Counted from the stretch's first letter, positions 1-8,972 are shown. The stretch is DNA of 39,679 nucleotides from Mycobacterium sp. KBS0706 (GCF_005938675.2 NZ_VCCH02000077.1:1-39679); one strand, 5' to 3'. The notes: generated from the letters alone by a model not told the origin. Numbers and translations are program-made.

Positions 1-285
1 TGACCTGGAGTGAAGCAGACGAGCACCAGGAACCCAGATCATGATGAGCACGGTTGCGCATGGGCTCTACCGGATCATCGGGCTCGATCCCGCGATCTCG
101 GGTTGTGACACCGCCTCGACGCGATGACCAAAACCCGCCGGAACAAGCGACCTGTTCGCAACGGCCATTGCGGCGGCCAAAACAATGCTGTTGGCGCATT
201 CGAGGTCGGGGTCGTCGTGGTCTCCGACCGCTCCGCTGGTGCCCGGTCTTCGACGGCAAATCGTCCCGCGTACGTCGCGCTTGGT
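1..285. other. No recognisable gene at left edge
   Basis: Short open frames on both strands (under about 85 codons) have no recognisable family motif and no convincing ribosome binding site. The first three bases could be the stop codon of a gene outside the window. The stretch is treated as upstream DNA of the sugar operon. Confidence 0.5.
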
Positions 286-305
286 TATGTCGTTATAATG
301 ACATA
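286..305. promoter_or_regulatory. Operator palindrome with embedded -10 box (TATAAT)
   Basis: A 20-bp near-perfect inverted repeat runs from TATGTC to GACATA, with 18 of 20 positions symmetric. A perfect TATAAT hexamer sits at 294-299 inside it. It is the most AT-rich spot in an otherwise GC-rich region and lies about 41 bp upstream of the first transporter gene. A repressor bound here would cover the -10 element. The GntR/UTRA regulator encoded four genes downstream in the same operon is the obvious candidate ligand (inference). I see no strong -35 hexamer at 17 bp spacing. Confidence 0.6.
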
Positions 306-345
306 TAGAGTTAGCATATTAAGCTACAGTCATGGGGAGTAGGGG

Positions 346-1650
346 ATGGGAGGTATTCGATCGACGAAGGCGGCTGTCCTCGCCGCTGTGATCCTTGCAT
401 TGCCGCGTTTCGGTGCCGCCGCCGAGGTTACCGTCTCGTTCCTCACCCACTGGCCGCCGGAGACCGTGGCCCAGCTGAAGGCCGCAGCTGATCGCTATCA
501 AGAGGACCATCCCAGCGTTTCGGTCGAGATCCGTGCGGTTCCGTTCGGCGATCTCTTGACCACCCTGCGCTCTCAGGCCGGGCGCGAGAATGGGCCGACC
601 ATCGCCGGCATCTACGATCTCTGGCTGCCCGAGCTGGCGCGCGACGGCATCGTCGCGGAGATGCCCGCGGCACAGGCGGCGGATGTCGGCGCCAACTGGC
701 CGCAGGCGGTGGCCGGGGCCGCCAGCGTCGGCGGCAAGCCATACGGCTATCCGAACGAAATCGACCTCTATGCCCTGATCTACAACAAGCGGCTCTTCGC
801 CGAAGCGGGGATCACGGCGCCCCCGAAGACCTGGGACGAGCTGCTGGCGGCCGCGGACAAGCTGACCGTGCGCGATGGCGGTCGGATCACGCGGCAGGGT
901 TTCGGCCTGATCAATTCCTGGGCCGCCGGGGTGGTGCACCCCTTCGGTTCGCTGCTGGCCTCGAATGGCGGCGCCCTGATCGCCGAGGGCAAGCCTGCGC
1001 TCGACAGCGAGGCGGCCCGGCAAAGCTTCGAGCTGATCCAGACCCTGATCGACCGCAAGCTGTCGGACCCGACCATGGCGACGGCCGACGCCAACACCAC
1101 GGGGCCGTATCTCGACAACTTCGTCTCCGGCAACACCGCCATGATCGTCATGGCGAACTGGTGGGAATCGGCGTTGCGCGCCGGCATGGGCGACCGCTTC
1201 GCCGACATCGCCACGGCGCCGATCCCGGTCGGGCCCAAGGGCGACGGACCGCACCCGGTCTCCTATTCCTGGCTGACCGTGGTCAATGCCGCGGCAGGCG
1301 AGGCGGAGAGGGCGGCGGCCTGGGACTTCCTGGCCTGGCTGAACGGGCCGCAATCCGGTGAGGGCGGGGCTTCGGCGATGGGCGGGCTCCTGCTGGCCAT
1401 GGGCATCCTGCCCTCGCGCAGCTCCGACATCGCCGCCTTCGCCGACCGGCTGAGCACGCCGTTCCTCAAGGGGTATGTCGACCAGCTGCCGGCGGCGCGG
1501 CCGTTCCCGGTTGTGCTCGGCGGGCAGGAGTTCACCGAGGCACTCCAGCAGCATCTCGAAGCGGTGCAGTACGGCCAGGCCACCGCGGCGGACGCCCAGG
1601 CTGCAGCCCAGTCCGACGTAGCCTCGATCCTGGAGCGTGCCGCGCAATGA
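346..1650 (+). CDS. Carbohydrate ABC transporter substrate-binding protein (family 1)
   Basis: Predicted periplasmic binding protein that delivers a sugar to the permeases encoded next. The 434 residues match the usual 400-450 of SBP family 1. The N-terminus is a Sec signal peptide: basic RSTK, a hydrophobic stretch at about 10-24, and a likely cut after an Ala-rich GAAA near residue 27. The mature part opens with the typical VTVSFLTHW strand, and aromatic-rich NWWESALRAG lies in the C-terminal lobe. The start is backed by a purine-rich GGGGAGTAGGGG just upstream. The stop overlaps the permease start (ATGA), so the genes are translationally coupled. First gene of the operon, behind the palindromic operator. 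The substrate is not readable from sequence; neighbours suggest an amino or N-acylated sugar. Confidence 0.9.
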   Translation: MGGIRSTKAAVLAAVILALPRFGAAAEVTVSFLTHWPPETVAQLKAAADRYQEDHPSVSVEIRAVPFGDLLTTLRSQAGRENGPTIAGIYDLWLPELARDGIVAEMPAAQAADVGANWPQAVAGAASVGGKPYGYPNEIDLYALIYNKRLFAEAGITAPPKTWDELLAAADKLTVRDGGRITRQGFGLINSWAAGVVHPFGSLLASNGGALIAEGKPALDSEAARQSFELIQTLIDRKLSDPTMATADANTTGPYLDNFVSGNTAMIVMANWWESALRAGMGDRFADIATAPIPVGPKGDGPHPVSYSWLTVVNAAAGEAERAAAWDFLAWLNGPQSGEGGASAMGGLLLAMGILPSRSSDIAAFADRLSTPFLKGYVDQLPAARPFPVVLGGQEFTEALQQHLEAVQYGQATAADAQAAAQSDVASILERAAQ

Positions 1651-2543
1651 TGGTGGCCGCCCGCCACGGCCGGTGGACCGCGGTGCTGCTGGCGCCGAGC
1701 GTCGGGCTGATCGGCATCTTCGTGCTGGTGCCGATGGCGCTGACGGTCTGGCTGTCGTTCCACCGCTGGTCGACCCAGACCGGCTTCGGCGACGCCACCT
1801 GGATCGGCCTCGGCAACTATGAGGACCTGTTCGGCCCCGGCTCGGTCGGGCGGGACTTCCGGCAGGCGATGGCCAACACCGCGCTCTATGCGGCGCTGTC
1901 GATCGCATTGCTGCTGCCGCTTTCGGTCGGCTTCGGGGTCCTGGTGCACCAGGCTCGCCTGCGCGGCGCCGGCCTGCTGCGCACCGTCCTGTTCAGCACC
2001 TACATGGTGCCGATGATCGCGGTGGCGCTGGTCTGGTCGAAGCTGTACTCGCCCAGCGAGGGACCATTGAACCAGATGCTCGGCTGGGTGGGGCTCGGCC
2101 CATCGCCGTTCCTGTCGTCGCCCAGCACCGCGCTGGTTTCGATCGTCTTCCTCAATGTCTGGCAGCAGGTCGGTTACTTCACCGTGCTGGTGGTCGCCGG
2201 GCTGACCCAGATCCCGGACCCGCTCTATGACGCGGCGCGGATCGACGGCGCCCGGCCGGCCCGGCTGTTCCGGTCGATCACGCTGCCACTGCTGCGGCGC
2301 ACGCTGCTGTTCAGCGGCGTGATCGCGCTGATCAACGCGGTGCAGGTGTTCGAACCCGTGGCGCTGATCACCCAAGGCGGCCCGATCGGTTCGACCAATG
2401 TCATGACCTTCCACATCCGTCGGGTCGGCATCGAACGCGCCCAGGGCGGGCTGGGGTCCGCCATGGCGGTGGCGTTGCTGCTGGCGCTCGTGGTGGCCGT
2501 GGCGGCCGCCTTCGCCCTGGCGCGGCGGGAGCCGGAGGCATGA
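1647..2543 (+). CDS. Sugar ABC transporter permease (MalF-like)
   Basis: Inner-membrane permease of a carbohydrate importer, 298 residues with about six hydrophobic segments. The EAA loop that contacts the ATPase is at about 195-214 (DAARIDGA followed by LFRSITLPLL), the signature of binding-protein-dependent permeases. It overlaps the binding-protein stop by 4 bp and its own stop overlaps the next permease start by 4 bp, so the three form a tight unit. ATG codons at 1647 and 1650 are both possible starts. No matching ATPase gene follows; an UgpC/MsmK-type ATPase from elsewhere in the genome would be needed (inference). Confidence 0.93.
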   Translation: MMVAARHGRWTAVLLAPSVGLIGIFVLVPMALTVWLSFHRWSTQTGFGDATWIGLGNYEDLFGPGSVGRDFRQAMANTALYAALSIALLLPLSVGFGVLVHQARLRGAGLLRTVLFSTYMVPMIAVALVWSKLYSPSEGPLNQMLGWVGLGPSPFLSSPSTALVSIVFLNVWQQVGYFTVLVVAGLTQIPDPLYDAARIDGARPARLFRSITLPLLRRTLLFSGVIALINAVQVFEPVALITQGGPIGSTNVMTFHIRRVGIERAQGGLGSAMAVALLLALVVAVAAAFALARREPEA

Positions 2544-3415
2544 CCATGGCCGCTGCCTTTCCCGAGGCGGCCGCCCGGCCGCGGCACCGGATCGCGGCGG
2601 GGCGGGCGGCGCTGCATGCCTTGGCTCTCGCGGCCGGCGTCGCTGCCGCCTTCCCTTTGGCCTGGATGGTGCTGTCCAGCCTGAAGACCCCGGCCGAGAC
2701 GATGCGCACGCCCCCGGTCTGGCTGCCGGCGGTGCCGATGCTCGACGCCTATGCCGCGGTCGCGGAGGTGATCGATGTCGGCCGCGCCTTCCTGAACTCC
2801 CTGGTGATCGCCGGGGTGACCACGGCGGGCATCCTCACGACCAGCCTGATGGCCGGCTACGTCTTCGCCAAGCATCGTTTCCCCGGCCGCGGCGCGCTGT
2901 TCGCCGTGATGCTGGCGACCATGTTCCTGCCGCCGATCGTGACCCTGATCCCGCTCTACCGCATCGTCGGCGCGCTGCAGCTGGATGCCAGCCTGGCGGG
3001 CGTGATCCTGCCGAACCTGGCCAACGCCTTCGGCATCTTCCTCATGCGCCAGTTCATCGCCGGGGTGCCGAACGAGCTGATCGAGGCGGCGCGGCTGGAC
3101 GGCGCGTCCGAGCTGCGGATCGTCTTCCGCATCGTCGCGCCCGTGGTGATGCCGGCCCTGGCGGCGTTGGCGCTGTTCGCCTTCGTCTACCACTGGAACA
3201 GCTATCTCTGGCCGCTCACCGTGCTGCAAGGCGATGACCGGCAATACCCGATCGTGCTCAGCCTCAGCCGCCTGCTCAGCTACAACCGCAGCGCGCTGAA
3301 CACCGGGCTGGTGATGGCCGGGGCGACGCTGGCCGTGCTGCCGCCGCTTCTGCTGTTCGCGCTGCTGCAGCGCTTCTTCGTCAAGACCATCGTCAGCACG
3401 GGGTTGACAGGATGA
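2540..3415 (+). CDS. Carbohydrate ABC transporter permease (MalG-like)
   Basis: Second inner-membrane permease of the first sugar importer, 291 residues. The N-terminal signal-anchor-like segment is followed by the typical SSLKTPAE loop of MalG-type proteins. The EAA motif is at about 180-201 (IEAARLDGASELRIVFRI then PVV). About six membrane segments are visible. It starts by ATGA overlap with the preceding permease and ends by ATGA overlap with the ROK gene, implying one transcript. An alternative in-frame ATG two codons downstream cannot be excluded. Confidence 0.93.
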   Translation: MTMAAAFPEAAARPRHRIAAGRAALHALALAAGVAAAFPLAWMVLSSLKTPAETMRTPPVWLPAVPMLDAYAAVAEVIDVGRAFLNSLVIAGVTTAGILTTSLMAGYVFAKHRFPGRGALFAVMLATMFLPPIVTLIPLYRIVGALQLDASLAGVILPNLANAFGIFLMRQFIAGVPNELIEAARLDGASELRIVFRIVAPVVMPALAALALFAFVYHWNSYLWPLTVLQGDDRQYPIVLSLSRLLSYNRSALNTGLVMAGATLAVLPPLLLFALLQRFFVKTIVSTGLTG

Positions 3416-4290
3416 AGCGCGTCCTCGCCCTCGACCTCGGCGGCACCAGCCTGCGGGCGGGCCGCTCCCGCGCCGATGATCCCGCCGCCATCGAGATGCT
3501 GGGCCGATGGCCGGCGCCGCGGCAGCCGGATGCCCTGCGGGCGGCCATCCTGCGCCTGGTCGAGGACCTGGAGCGAGACGCGCCGCTGGCCGGGATCGGC
3601 ATCACAATACCGGGGCTGGTTGAGGCCACGACCTGCCGCTGGGTGCCGAACCTGCCGGAGCTCGACGGCATCGACCTGGCCGCGCTGCTCGGCCGTCCGG
3701 TCTCGGTCGGCAACGACGCGCATCTCGCGCTGCTGGCCGAAGCCGAAGGTGGTGCCGCCCGCGGGCTACGCGATGTCCTGCTGCTCGCCATCGGCACCGG
3801 GATCGGCTCCGCCGTCCTGGCCGATGGCCGGATCCTGCGCGGGGCGCGGGGTGGCGCCTGCTCCTTCGGCTGGGCCTGTGCCGATCTGGACGACCCGGGG
3901 GCGGAGCGCGCCGGATGGCTCGAGCGCCAGGCTTCGGGCTCAGCCCTCGATGCCGCGGCCGCGCCGGGGCAGAACGGACCCGCGCTGATCGCCGCGGCCC
4001 AGCAGGGAGCCCCCGATGCTCTCGCCGCCGTCGAGCATGCGGGCCGGGCGGTCGGTGCCGTTTTGGCTGGCGCCGTCGGGTTGCTCGACCCGGCCGTCAT
4101 CCTCCTGGCGGGCGGGGTGGCGGAGGCCTTCGACCTGCTGGTGCCGACGATCCGGACGATGTTGCACCGGCACCTGCCGCCGCATCTGCACCAGGTGCCG
4201 ATACGGATCGGTGCGTTTGGTCCGCAAGCCGGGCTGGTCGGGGCCGCCTTCGCCGCGGCACGCGGTGCCCAATGGTGGAAGCTGTCATGA
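3412..4290 (+). CDS. ROK-family protein, divergent (putative sugar kinase)
   Basis: ROK-family protein of 292 residues, near the normal length of about 300. The N-terminal phosphate-binding motif LDLGGTSLRAG (about 7-17) and the Asp of VGNDAH (D102), the expected catalytic base, are present. GTGIGSAVLADG follows as in ROK kinases. However, the family's EIGH element after GA-rich GARGGA reads CSFGW, and the CxCGxxGCxE zinc cluster is absent. Phosphorylation of the imported sugar is therefore a reasonable guess but unproven. There is no N-terminal DNA-binding domain, so it is not a NagC-type repressor. ATGA overlaps on both sides place it inside the operon. Confidence 0.78.
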   Translation: MKRVLALDLGGTSLRAGRSRADDPAAIEMLGRWPAPRQPDALRAAILRLVEDLERDAPLAGIGITIPGLVEATTCRWVPNLPELDGIDLAALLGRPVSVGNDAHLALLAEAEGGAARGLRDVLLLAIGTGIGSAVLADGRILRGARGGACSFGWACADLDDPGAERAGWLERQASGSALDAAAAPGQNGPALIAAAQQGAPDALAAVEHAGRAVGAVLAGAVGLLDPAVILLAGGVAEAFDLLVPTIRTMLHRHLPPHLHQVPIRIGAFGPQAGLVGAAFAAARGAQWWKLS

Positions 4291-5036
4291 GCGACACCTT
4301 GCTTCTCCCCGACCGCCGCCGGCCCGAGCCGCTGTGGCATCAGGTCGAGCAGGCGATCCGCGCCCGCATCGCCCAGAACCTCTGGCCGCCGGGAAGCCAG
4401 CTGCCGGCCGAGGACAAGCTGTGCGAAATGCTCGGTGTCAGCCGGATCACCCTGCGGCACGCCATGCGGAACCTGGAGGCTAGTGGGGTCCTTCGGCGCG
4501 AGCATGGCCGCGGCACATTCGTGCGCAACGCCACCCTGGTGGCCGGCGCCCGCGGCCTGACCAGCTTCACCGACGAGATGGCGCTGCTTGGCCTGTCCGG
4601 CGGCTCGCGGATCCTGGACAAGGCCTGCATCCCAGCCTCGCCCGAAGCCGCGGCCGCCCTGGCGATCGAGCCGGGCGAGCCGGTGGCGCGGATCCGCCGG
4701 CTACGGCTTGGCGACGGCCTACCGATCGGCGTGCAGGACGCGCATCTGCGCCTCGACCGCGCTCCCGGCATCCTGGAGGACGAGCTGGCCGGCGGCTCGC
4801 TCTACGCTCATCTGCGCCAGCGCTACGGCATCGTGCCGTTCGAGGCCACCGAGACCTACCGCGTCGCAGCTGCCGCGACCGAGGAGGCCGACCTGCTCGG
4901 CATCCCGCCCGGCAGTCCCGCCTTCATGGTCGAGCGCATCACCGTCGACGATCGCGGCCCCTTCGAGTTCACCGTCTCCACCATGCGGGGCGATCGCTAC
5001 GAGATCCGCTCGACGCTCCGCAGCACCCATCCCTGA
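4287..5036 (+). CDS. GntR-family (HutC/UTRA) transcriptional regulator
   Basis: Likely local repressor of the sugar operon. The 249 residues hold a winged helix at about 14-80 (LWHQVEQAIRARI, LPAEDKLCEMLGVSRITLRHAM, then EHGRGTFV) and a UTRA effector domain at about 95-240, which in this subfamily binds sugar phosphates or small metabolites. The ATG at 4287 overlaps the ROK stop. A longer in-frame reading upstream exists but would run through the ROK gene and lacks homology, so it was not used. The palindrome at 286-305 is its most plausible site. UTRA regulators that respond to amino-sugar phosphates (NagR/DasR type) are common, which fits the neighbours. Confidence 0.92.
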   Translation: MSDTLLLPDRRRPEPLWHQVEQAIRARIAQNLWPPGSQLPAEDKLCEMLGVSRITLRHAMRNLEASGVLRREHGRGTFVRNATLVAGARGLTSFTDEMALLGLSGGSRILDKACIPASPEAAAALAIEPGEPVARIRRLRLGDGLPIGVQDAHLRLDRAPGILEDELAGGSLYAHLRQRYGIVPFEATETYRVAAAATEEADLLGIPPGSPAFMVERITVDDRGPFEFTVSTMRGDRYEIRSTLRSTHP

Positions 5037-5054
5037 CAGGAAAGACAGGCCTTC

Positions 5055-5852
5055 ATGACCGATCTCTATCTGCATCGCATCACCGCCCTCATCGCCGAGG
5101 CCGGCCGCGCCAACGATGCCGGGCTCGATCAGGCAGCCGGGCGCTTCGCCGACAGCCTGGCCGGGGGCGGGCTGGTCCATCTGTTCGGGTCGGGCCATTC
5201 GGTGCTGCCCTGCCAGGAGGCGTTCCCGCGCTACGGCTCCTATGTCGGCTTCAATCCACTGACCGATCCGCGGGTGATGTGGCACAACGTGCTCGGCGCC
5301 GGCGGCGTGCGCGAGCTGCTGTGGCTCGAGCGGACCGAGAACTATATCGACAAGTTCCTGGACCACCAGCCGTTGAACGCCGGCGATTCCCTGATCGTCT
5401 ACAGTCATGGCGGGCGCAATTCCGCCGGCATCGAGGCGGCGATCTACGCCAAGGCGCGCGGGCTGTTCGTGGTGGCGGTGACCTGCGCCAAGACCCTGGA
5501 CCGGCCGGCGAGCCATTCCTCCGGCAAGCGGCTGGCCGACGCCGCCGATCTGGTGATCGACACCGGCGCGCCGGTCGAGGATGCGGTGGTCCCGGTCGAG
5601 GGGTGGAGCCGGCCAGTGTCCGGCGTCTCGACCGTCCTGGCGATGATCCTGACCCATGAGCTGATCGCCCGCACTGCAACGGCACTGGCGGACCGAGGGA
5701 TCGAACTACCGACCTTCGCCTCGCCGACCATTCCCGGGGTGACGCTGCACGACACCGACAAGGTCTACGGCGTCTATCGCGAGCGGATTCTGGAGGCGCA
5801 GAAGCGCCACCTCGGAACCTTCCAGGCGAAGATGGCGGGCGGCGCCGGCTAG
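5055..5852 (+). CDS. SIS-domain protein (sugar isomerase-like)
   Basis: Cytoplasmic protein of 265 residues with one SIS phosphosugar-binding domain. HLFGSGHS (about 42-49) and VYSHGGRNSAGIE (about 115-127) are the two phosphosugar-contacting loops. It resembles the stand-alone SIS_2/UPF0309-type proteins annotated as sugar isomerase domain proteins. Expected substrates are phosphorylated amino or N-acetyl sugars (family knowledge); the actual reaction is unknown. An 18-bp gap with CAGGAAAGACAGG separates it from the regulator gene. Its position between kinase-like and deacetylase-like genes suggests a step in converting imported amino sugar to a glycolytic intermediate (inference). Confidence 0.85.
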   Translation: MTDLYLHRITALIAEAGRANDAGLDQAAGRFADSLAGGGLVHLFGSGHSVLPCQEAFPRYGSYVGFNPLTDPRVMWHNVLGAGGVRELLWLERTENYIDKFLDHQPLNAGDSLIVYSHGGRNSAGIEAAIYAKARGLFVVAVTCAKTLDRPASHSSGKRLADAADLVIDTGAPVEDAVVPVEGWSRPVSGVSTVLAMILTHELIARTATALADRGIELPTFASPTIPGVTLHDTDKVYGVYRERILEAQKRHLGTFQAKMAGGAG

Positions 5853-5870
5853 CCCGCAGGGCAGGGGCCC

Positions 5871-5885
5871 GGCCCGAAGCGGGCC
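5871..5885 (+). other. Intercistronic hairpin
   Basis: GGCCCG-AAG-CGGGCC, a perfect 6-bp stem with a 3-nt loop, lies in the 65-bp gap between the SIS gene and the second binding protein. No T-run follows. It may protect or attenuate the mRNA ahead of the binding-protein gene; a function is not demonstrated. Confidence 0.4.
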
Positions 5886-5917
5886 CGACATCACGATAAA
5901 AACAACGGAGGCTGACC

Positions 5918-7198
5918 ATGCTGCGACGGGATTCGACGACAAGGGGCCGGCGGGGTGCCGCCGCGATCGCGGCGGCGCTGCTGGCCGGCGCGCTGATGGC
6001 CGCACCGGGCGTGGCTCGGGCGGAGGACACGACGGTCACGATTTGGAGCTGGCGCACCGAGGACCAGGCGGCGATGGAGCAGATCTTCGCCGGCTTCTCG
6101 GCCCAGCATCCGGGGATCAAGGTCAAGCTGCAGTTCACGCCCGACGCCGACTACCAGAACCGGCTGAGCACAGCCCTGCGCGGCGGCGAAGGCCCGGACA
6201 TCGCCCAGCTGAAGGCCTATGGCGAGCTGCAGCCGCTGGTGGAGGCGGGCTATCTCGACGCGATCGACGACGCCGTGCCGGAGCTGAAGGACTTCCCGGA
6301 GGCGGCGCTCGGCGGCGCACGCGGCCTCTCCGACGGCAAGCTCTACGGCGTGCCCTATTCCACCCCGAACATGGGCGTGTTCTACAACACCGACCTCTTC
6401 GCCAAGGCCGGGGTGGGGGTGCCGAAGACCTATGACGACTTCGTCGCCGCCTGCAAGGCGCTGAAGGCGGCCGGAATCGTGCCGATCGCGGCCGGCGGCG
6501 CCAACGGCTCGGCCTGGGCGCTGGAGATCAGCGCCGGCGTGGTCGGCCCGAACATCTATGGGCCCGACTTCTACGACCGCATGATGAAGGGCCAGGCCCG
6601 CTTCACCGATCCACTGTGGGTCAAGACGCTGCAGCGGCTGAAGGACCTCCGGCCCTATTACCAGGACGGCTTCGCCGGCACCGACTACACGACCGCCATC
6701 CAGCAGTTCGTCAACGGCCAGACGGCGATGTTCTTCGGCGGGTCCTGGGAGAACGGCAGCTTCAAGGCCCAGAACCCGAAGCTGAAGTTCTCGATCTTCG
6801 CCTTTCCGGCCGACGCCGCGGGCCAGCCGGCCTTCACCTCGACCTTCGCGGACGGGTCCTACGGGCTGGTGACGGATTCGGAGCACAAGGAGGCCGCGAC
6901 CGAGGTGCTGCGCTTCATTGCCTCCGCGGGCTTCTCGCAGCAGTTCGCGGACATGCTCGGCTGGCCGCCGGCCCGCAGCGGCGTGACCGCGCATGATCCC
7001 GTGCTGCAGCAGATGATGGCGATGCAGGCGCACAGCACGCCCTATCTGACGCTGGTCGGCTTCCGCTGGCAGACGCCGACCGCCTCCTCGGTGCTCCAGG
7101 CCGAGGTGATCGACATGATCGACGGCAAGATCGCCCCGGAGAAGCTGGCCGCGGACATGGACCAGGCCGTCAGCGGCTGGTTCAAGCCGAAATCCTGA
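5918..7198 (+). CDS. Second carbohydrate ABC substrate-binding protein (family 1)
   Basis: Predicted periplasmic binding protein of 426 residues. The signal peptide has an Arg-rich start (RRDSTTRGRR), an Ala-rich hydrophobic core at about 15-31, and a likely cut after ARA near residue 35. The mature protein begins TTVTIWSWR, typical of SBP family 1, with the hinge-like PYSTPNMGVFYNTDLF at about 146-161. It is led by a strong GGAGG seven bases before ATG. It clearly differs from the binding protein at 346-1650, so the operon carries two separate importers rather than a duplicated one. It is first of its own SBP-permease-permease set. Confidence 0.9.
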   Translation: MLRRDSTTRGRRGAAAIAAALLAGALMAAPGVARAEDTTVTIWSWRTEDQAAMEQIFAGFSAQHPGIKVKLQFTPDADYQNRLSTALRGGEGPDIAQLKAYGELQPLVEAGYLDAIDDAVPELKDFPEAALGGARGLSDGKLYGVPYSTPNMGVFYNTDLFAKAGVGVPKTYDDFVAACKALKAAGIVPIAAGGANGSAWALEISAGVVGPNIYGPDFYDRMMKGQARFTDPLWVKTLQRLKDLRPYYQDGFAGTDYTTAIQQFVNGQTAMFFGGSWENGSFKAQNPKLKFSIFAFPADAAGQPAFTSTFADGSYGLVTDSEHKEAATEVLRFIASAGFSQQFADMLGWPPARSGVTAHDPVLQQMMAMQAHSTPYLTLVGFRWQTPTASSVLQAEVIDMIDGKIAPEKLAADMDQAVSGWFKPKS

Positions 7199-7224
7199 GT
7201 CCGGCCGCACCGGAGAGCAGGCGA

Positions 7225-8142
7225 ATGCGGCTGGGCCGGTCCTGGCGGGTGCATGGGGCGGCGGCGATGTTCGTCGCCCCGGCACTGCTTCTCTATGCGC
7301 TGTTCATCGTCTACCCGCTGGCGCGATCGCTGTGGGGCAGCCTGTTCCAGTGGCGCGGGCTGCGACAGCTGGGCTTCATCGGGCTCGACAACTTCGCCCG
7401 GCTGTTTGCCGAGCCCAGCCTGACGCGAGTGGCCGGCGCACTGCTGCACAACGCGGCCTGGTTTGCCGGCATCATGCTGCTGCAGAACGCGTTGGGCCTC
7501 GTCCTCGCCTATCTCCTGTTCTTGCGGAACCGGGGATCGCAGCTGCTGCAGTCGGTCTTCTTCCTGCCGGCGATCCTCAGCCCGGTGATCGTCGGGGCGC
7601 TGTGGCGCCTGCTGCTGGCGCCGGACGGGCCGCTCGACGCCGCGGCCCGGGCCATGGGGCTGACCGATGCGCCGCTCACGATGCTCGGCGACAGCAGCTG
7701 GGCGCTGTGGGTGCTGATCGCCGTCGACGCCTGGAACTGGATGGGGCTGCCGGTGCTGGTCTTCCTCGCCGGATTCCAGGCGATCCCGTCCGAGGTGTTC
7801 GAGGCGGCGAGGCTGGAGGGCGCGACTGCCGCCCGTATCCTGCGCTCCATCGCCCTGCCGCTGCTGCTGCCTGCGGTCAGCTCGCTGACGACGCTGACCT
7901 TCATCAACAGCTTCAACCAGTTCGACCTCGTCTATGTGATGGAAGGCGTGCAGGGCAACCCGTCCTACTCGACCGACACCCTGGTCACCTATTTCTACCG
8001 CCTCGCCTTCGGGGCGGAGGGCAGCGCCGGCATCACCGACATCGGCCTCGCGCTGGCGCTCGGCAGCGGGCTGTTTCTCCTGCTCTCAGTGTCGACCGTG
8101 GCGATCCTGCGCTACTTCGACCGCAAGGCGGCCGCGCTGTGA
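7225..8142 (+). CDS. Sugar ABC transporter permease (MalF-like), second importer
   Basis: Inner-membrane permease of 305 residues with about six membrane segments. The first begins near residue 13 (AMFVAPALLLYALFIVYPL). The EAA loop is at about 190-213 (VFEAARLEGATAARILRSI then ALPLL). A GGAGAGCAGGCGA sequence precedes the ATG. It sits 26 bp after the second binding protein and overlaps the next permease by 4 bp (GTGA). Confidence 0.93.
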   Translation: MRLGRSWRVHGAAAMFVAPALLLYALFIVYPLARSLWGSLFQWRGLRQLGFIGLDNFARLFAEPSLTRVAGALLHNAAWFAGIMLLQNALGLVLAYLLFLRNRGSQLLQSVFFLPAILSPVIVGALWRLLLAPDGPLDAAARAMGLTDAPLTMLGDSSWALWVLIAVDAWNWMGLPVLVFLAGFQAIPSEVFEAARLEGATAARILRSIALPLLLPAVSSLTTLTFINSFNQFDLVYVMEGVQGNPSYSTDTLVTYFYRLAFGAEGSAGITDIGLALALGSGLFLLLSVSTVAILRYFDRKAAAL

Positions 8143-8972
8143 CCGGTCACCCGCGTGCATGGCGGCGCTGGCCGGGCTGGATCCTGTTGTTCGCCTGGGC
8201 CGCCGCCGTGATGGTGCCGCTCTACATCCTGATCGTCTCGTGCTTCAAGTCGACCGGCGAGATCTATGCCGACAGCCTCGGCCTGCCGTCTTCCTGGACC
8301 TTCGACAACTTCGTGCAGGCGTGGGAGCGCGGGCGGTTCAGCCTGTACCTGCTCAACAGTCTGCTGGTCACCGGCGGCGCGGTGGTCCTGACCATCCTCG
8401 CGGCGGCGATGGCGGCGTATCCGCTCAGCCGCTACCGGCTATGGTGGGGGCTGCCGCTGCTGGGCTTCTTCCTCGCCGGCATCATGATTCCGGTGCGGCT
8501 CGGTTCGGTCGAATTGTTCAACCTGATGAAGAGCCTGTCGCTGCTCGACTCCCGGCCAGGGCTGGTGCTGGTCTACGCGGCGATCCGCATCCCCTTCGCC
8601 GTGTTCATCTTCGCCAACTTCATGCGTGCCGTGCCGCAGGACCTGGAGCACGCGGCGCGCATCGACGGCGCGCGGGAATGGCGGATCCTGTTCCAGATCA
8701 TTCTGCCGCAGATCCGCCCGGCGGTCGGCGTGGTCGCCATCTTCACGGCGATCGCGGTGTGGAACGACTTCTTCTTCCCGCTGATCTTCATCTTCGACGA
8801 CGACCTGAAGACCGTGCCGCTCGGCGTCACCACCTTCATCGGCCAGTACCGGACCGATTGGGGTCTGCTGTTCGCGGCCTTGACGATCTCGATGGCGCCG
8901 TTCCTGCTGTTGTACCCGTTCGTGGCCCGGCGGCTGCGCGAAGGCGTGGGCGCCGGCGGAGGGATCCGCTGA
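8139..8972 (+). CDS. Carbohydrate ABC transporter permease (MalG-like), second importer
   Basis: Inner-membrane permease of 277 residues with a first membrane segment at about 13-33, the SCFKSTGEIY loop, and an EAA motif at about 168-191 (LEHAARIDGAREWRILFQI). The GTG start at 8139 overlaps the previous stop; the frame is open further upstream but that part only shadows the preceding gene. Its stop overlaps the deacetylase start (TGATG). As with the first importer, no ATPase gene accompanies it. Confidence 0.92.
   Translation: MTGHPRAWRRWPGWILLFAWAAAVMVPLYILIVSCFKSTGEIYADSLGLPSSWTFDNFVQAWERGRFSLYLLNSLLVTGGAVVLTILAAAMAAYPLSRYRLWWGLPLLGFFLAGIMIPVRLGSVELFNLMKSLSLLDSRPGLVLVYAAIRIPFAVFIFANFMRAVPQDLEHAARIDGAREWRILFQIILPQIRPAVGVVAIFTAIAVWNDFFFPLIFIFDDDLKTVPLGVTTFIGQYRTDWGLLFAALTISMAPFLLLYPFVARRLREGVGAGGGIR

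Noticed and set aside
3915..4286. N-terminal extension of the GntR regulator
   Set aside because: It would read through the ROK gene in another frame; the winged-helix domain begins normally from ATG 4287.
7332..8138. N-terminal extension of the second importer's MalG-like permease
   Set aside because: The in-frame extension overlaps the upstream permease and lacks homology; GTG 8139 overlaps the previous stop in the operon's usual manner.
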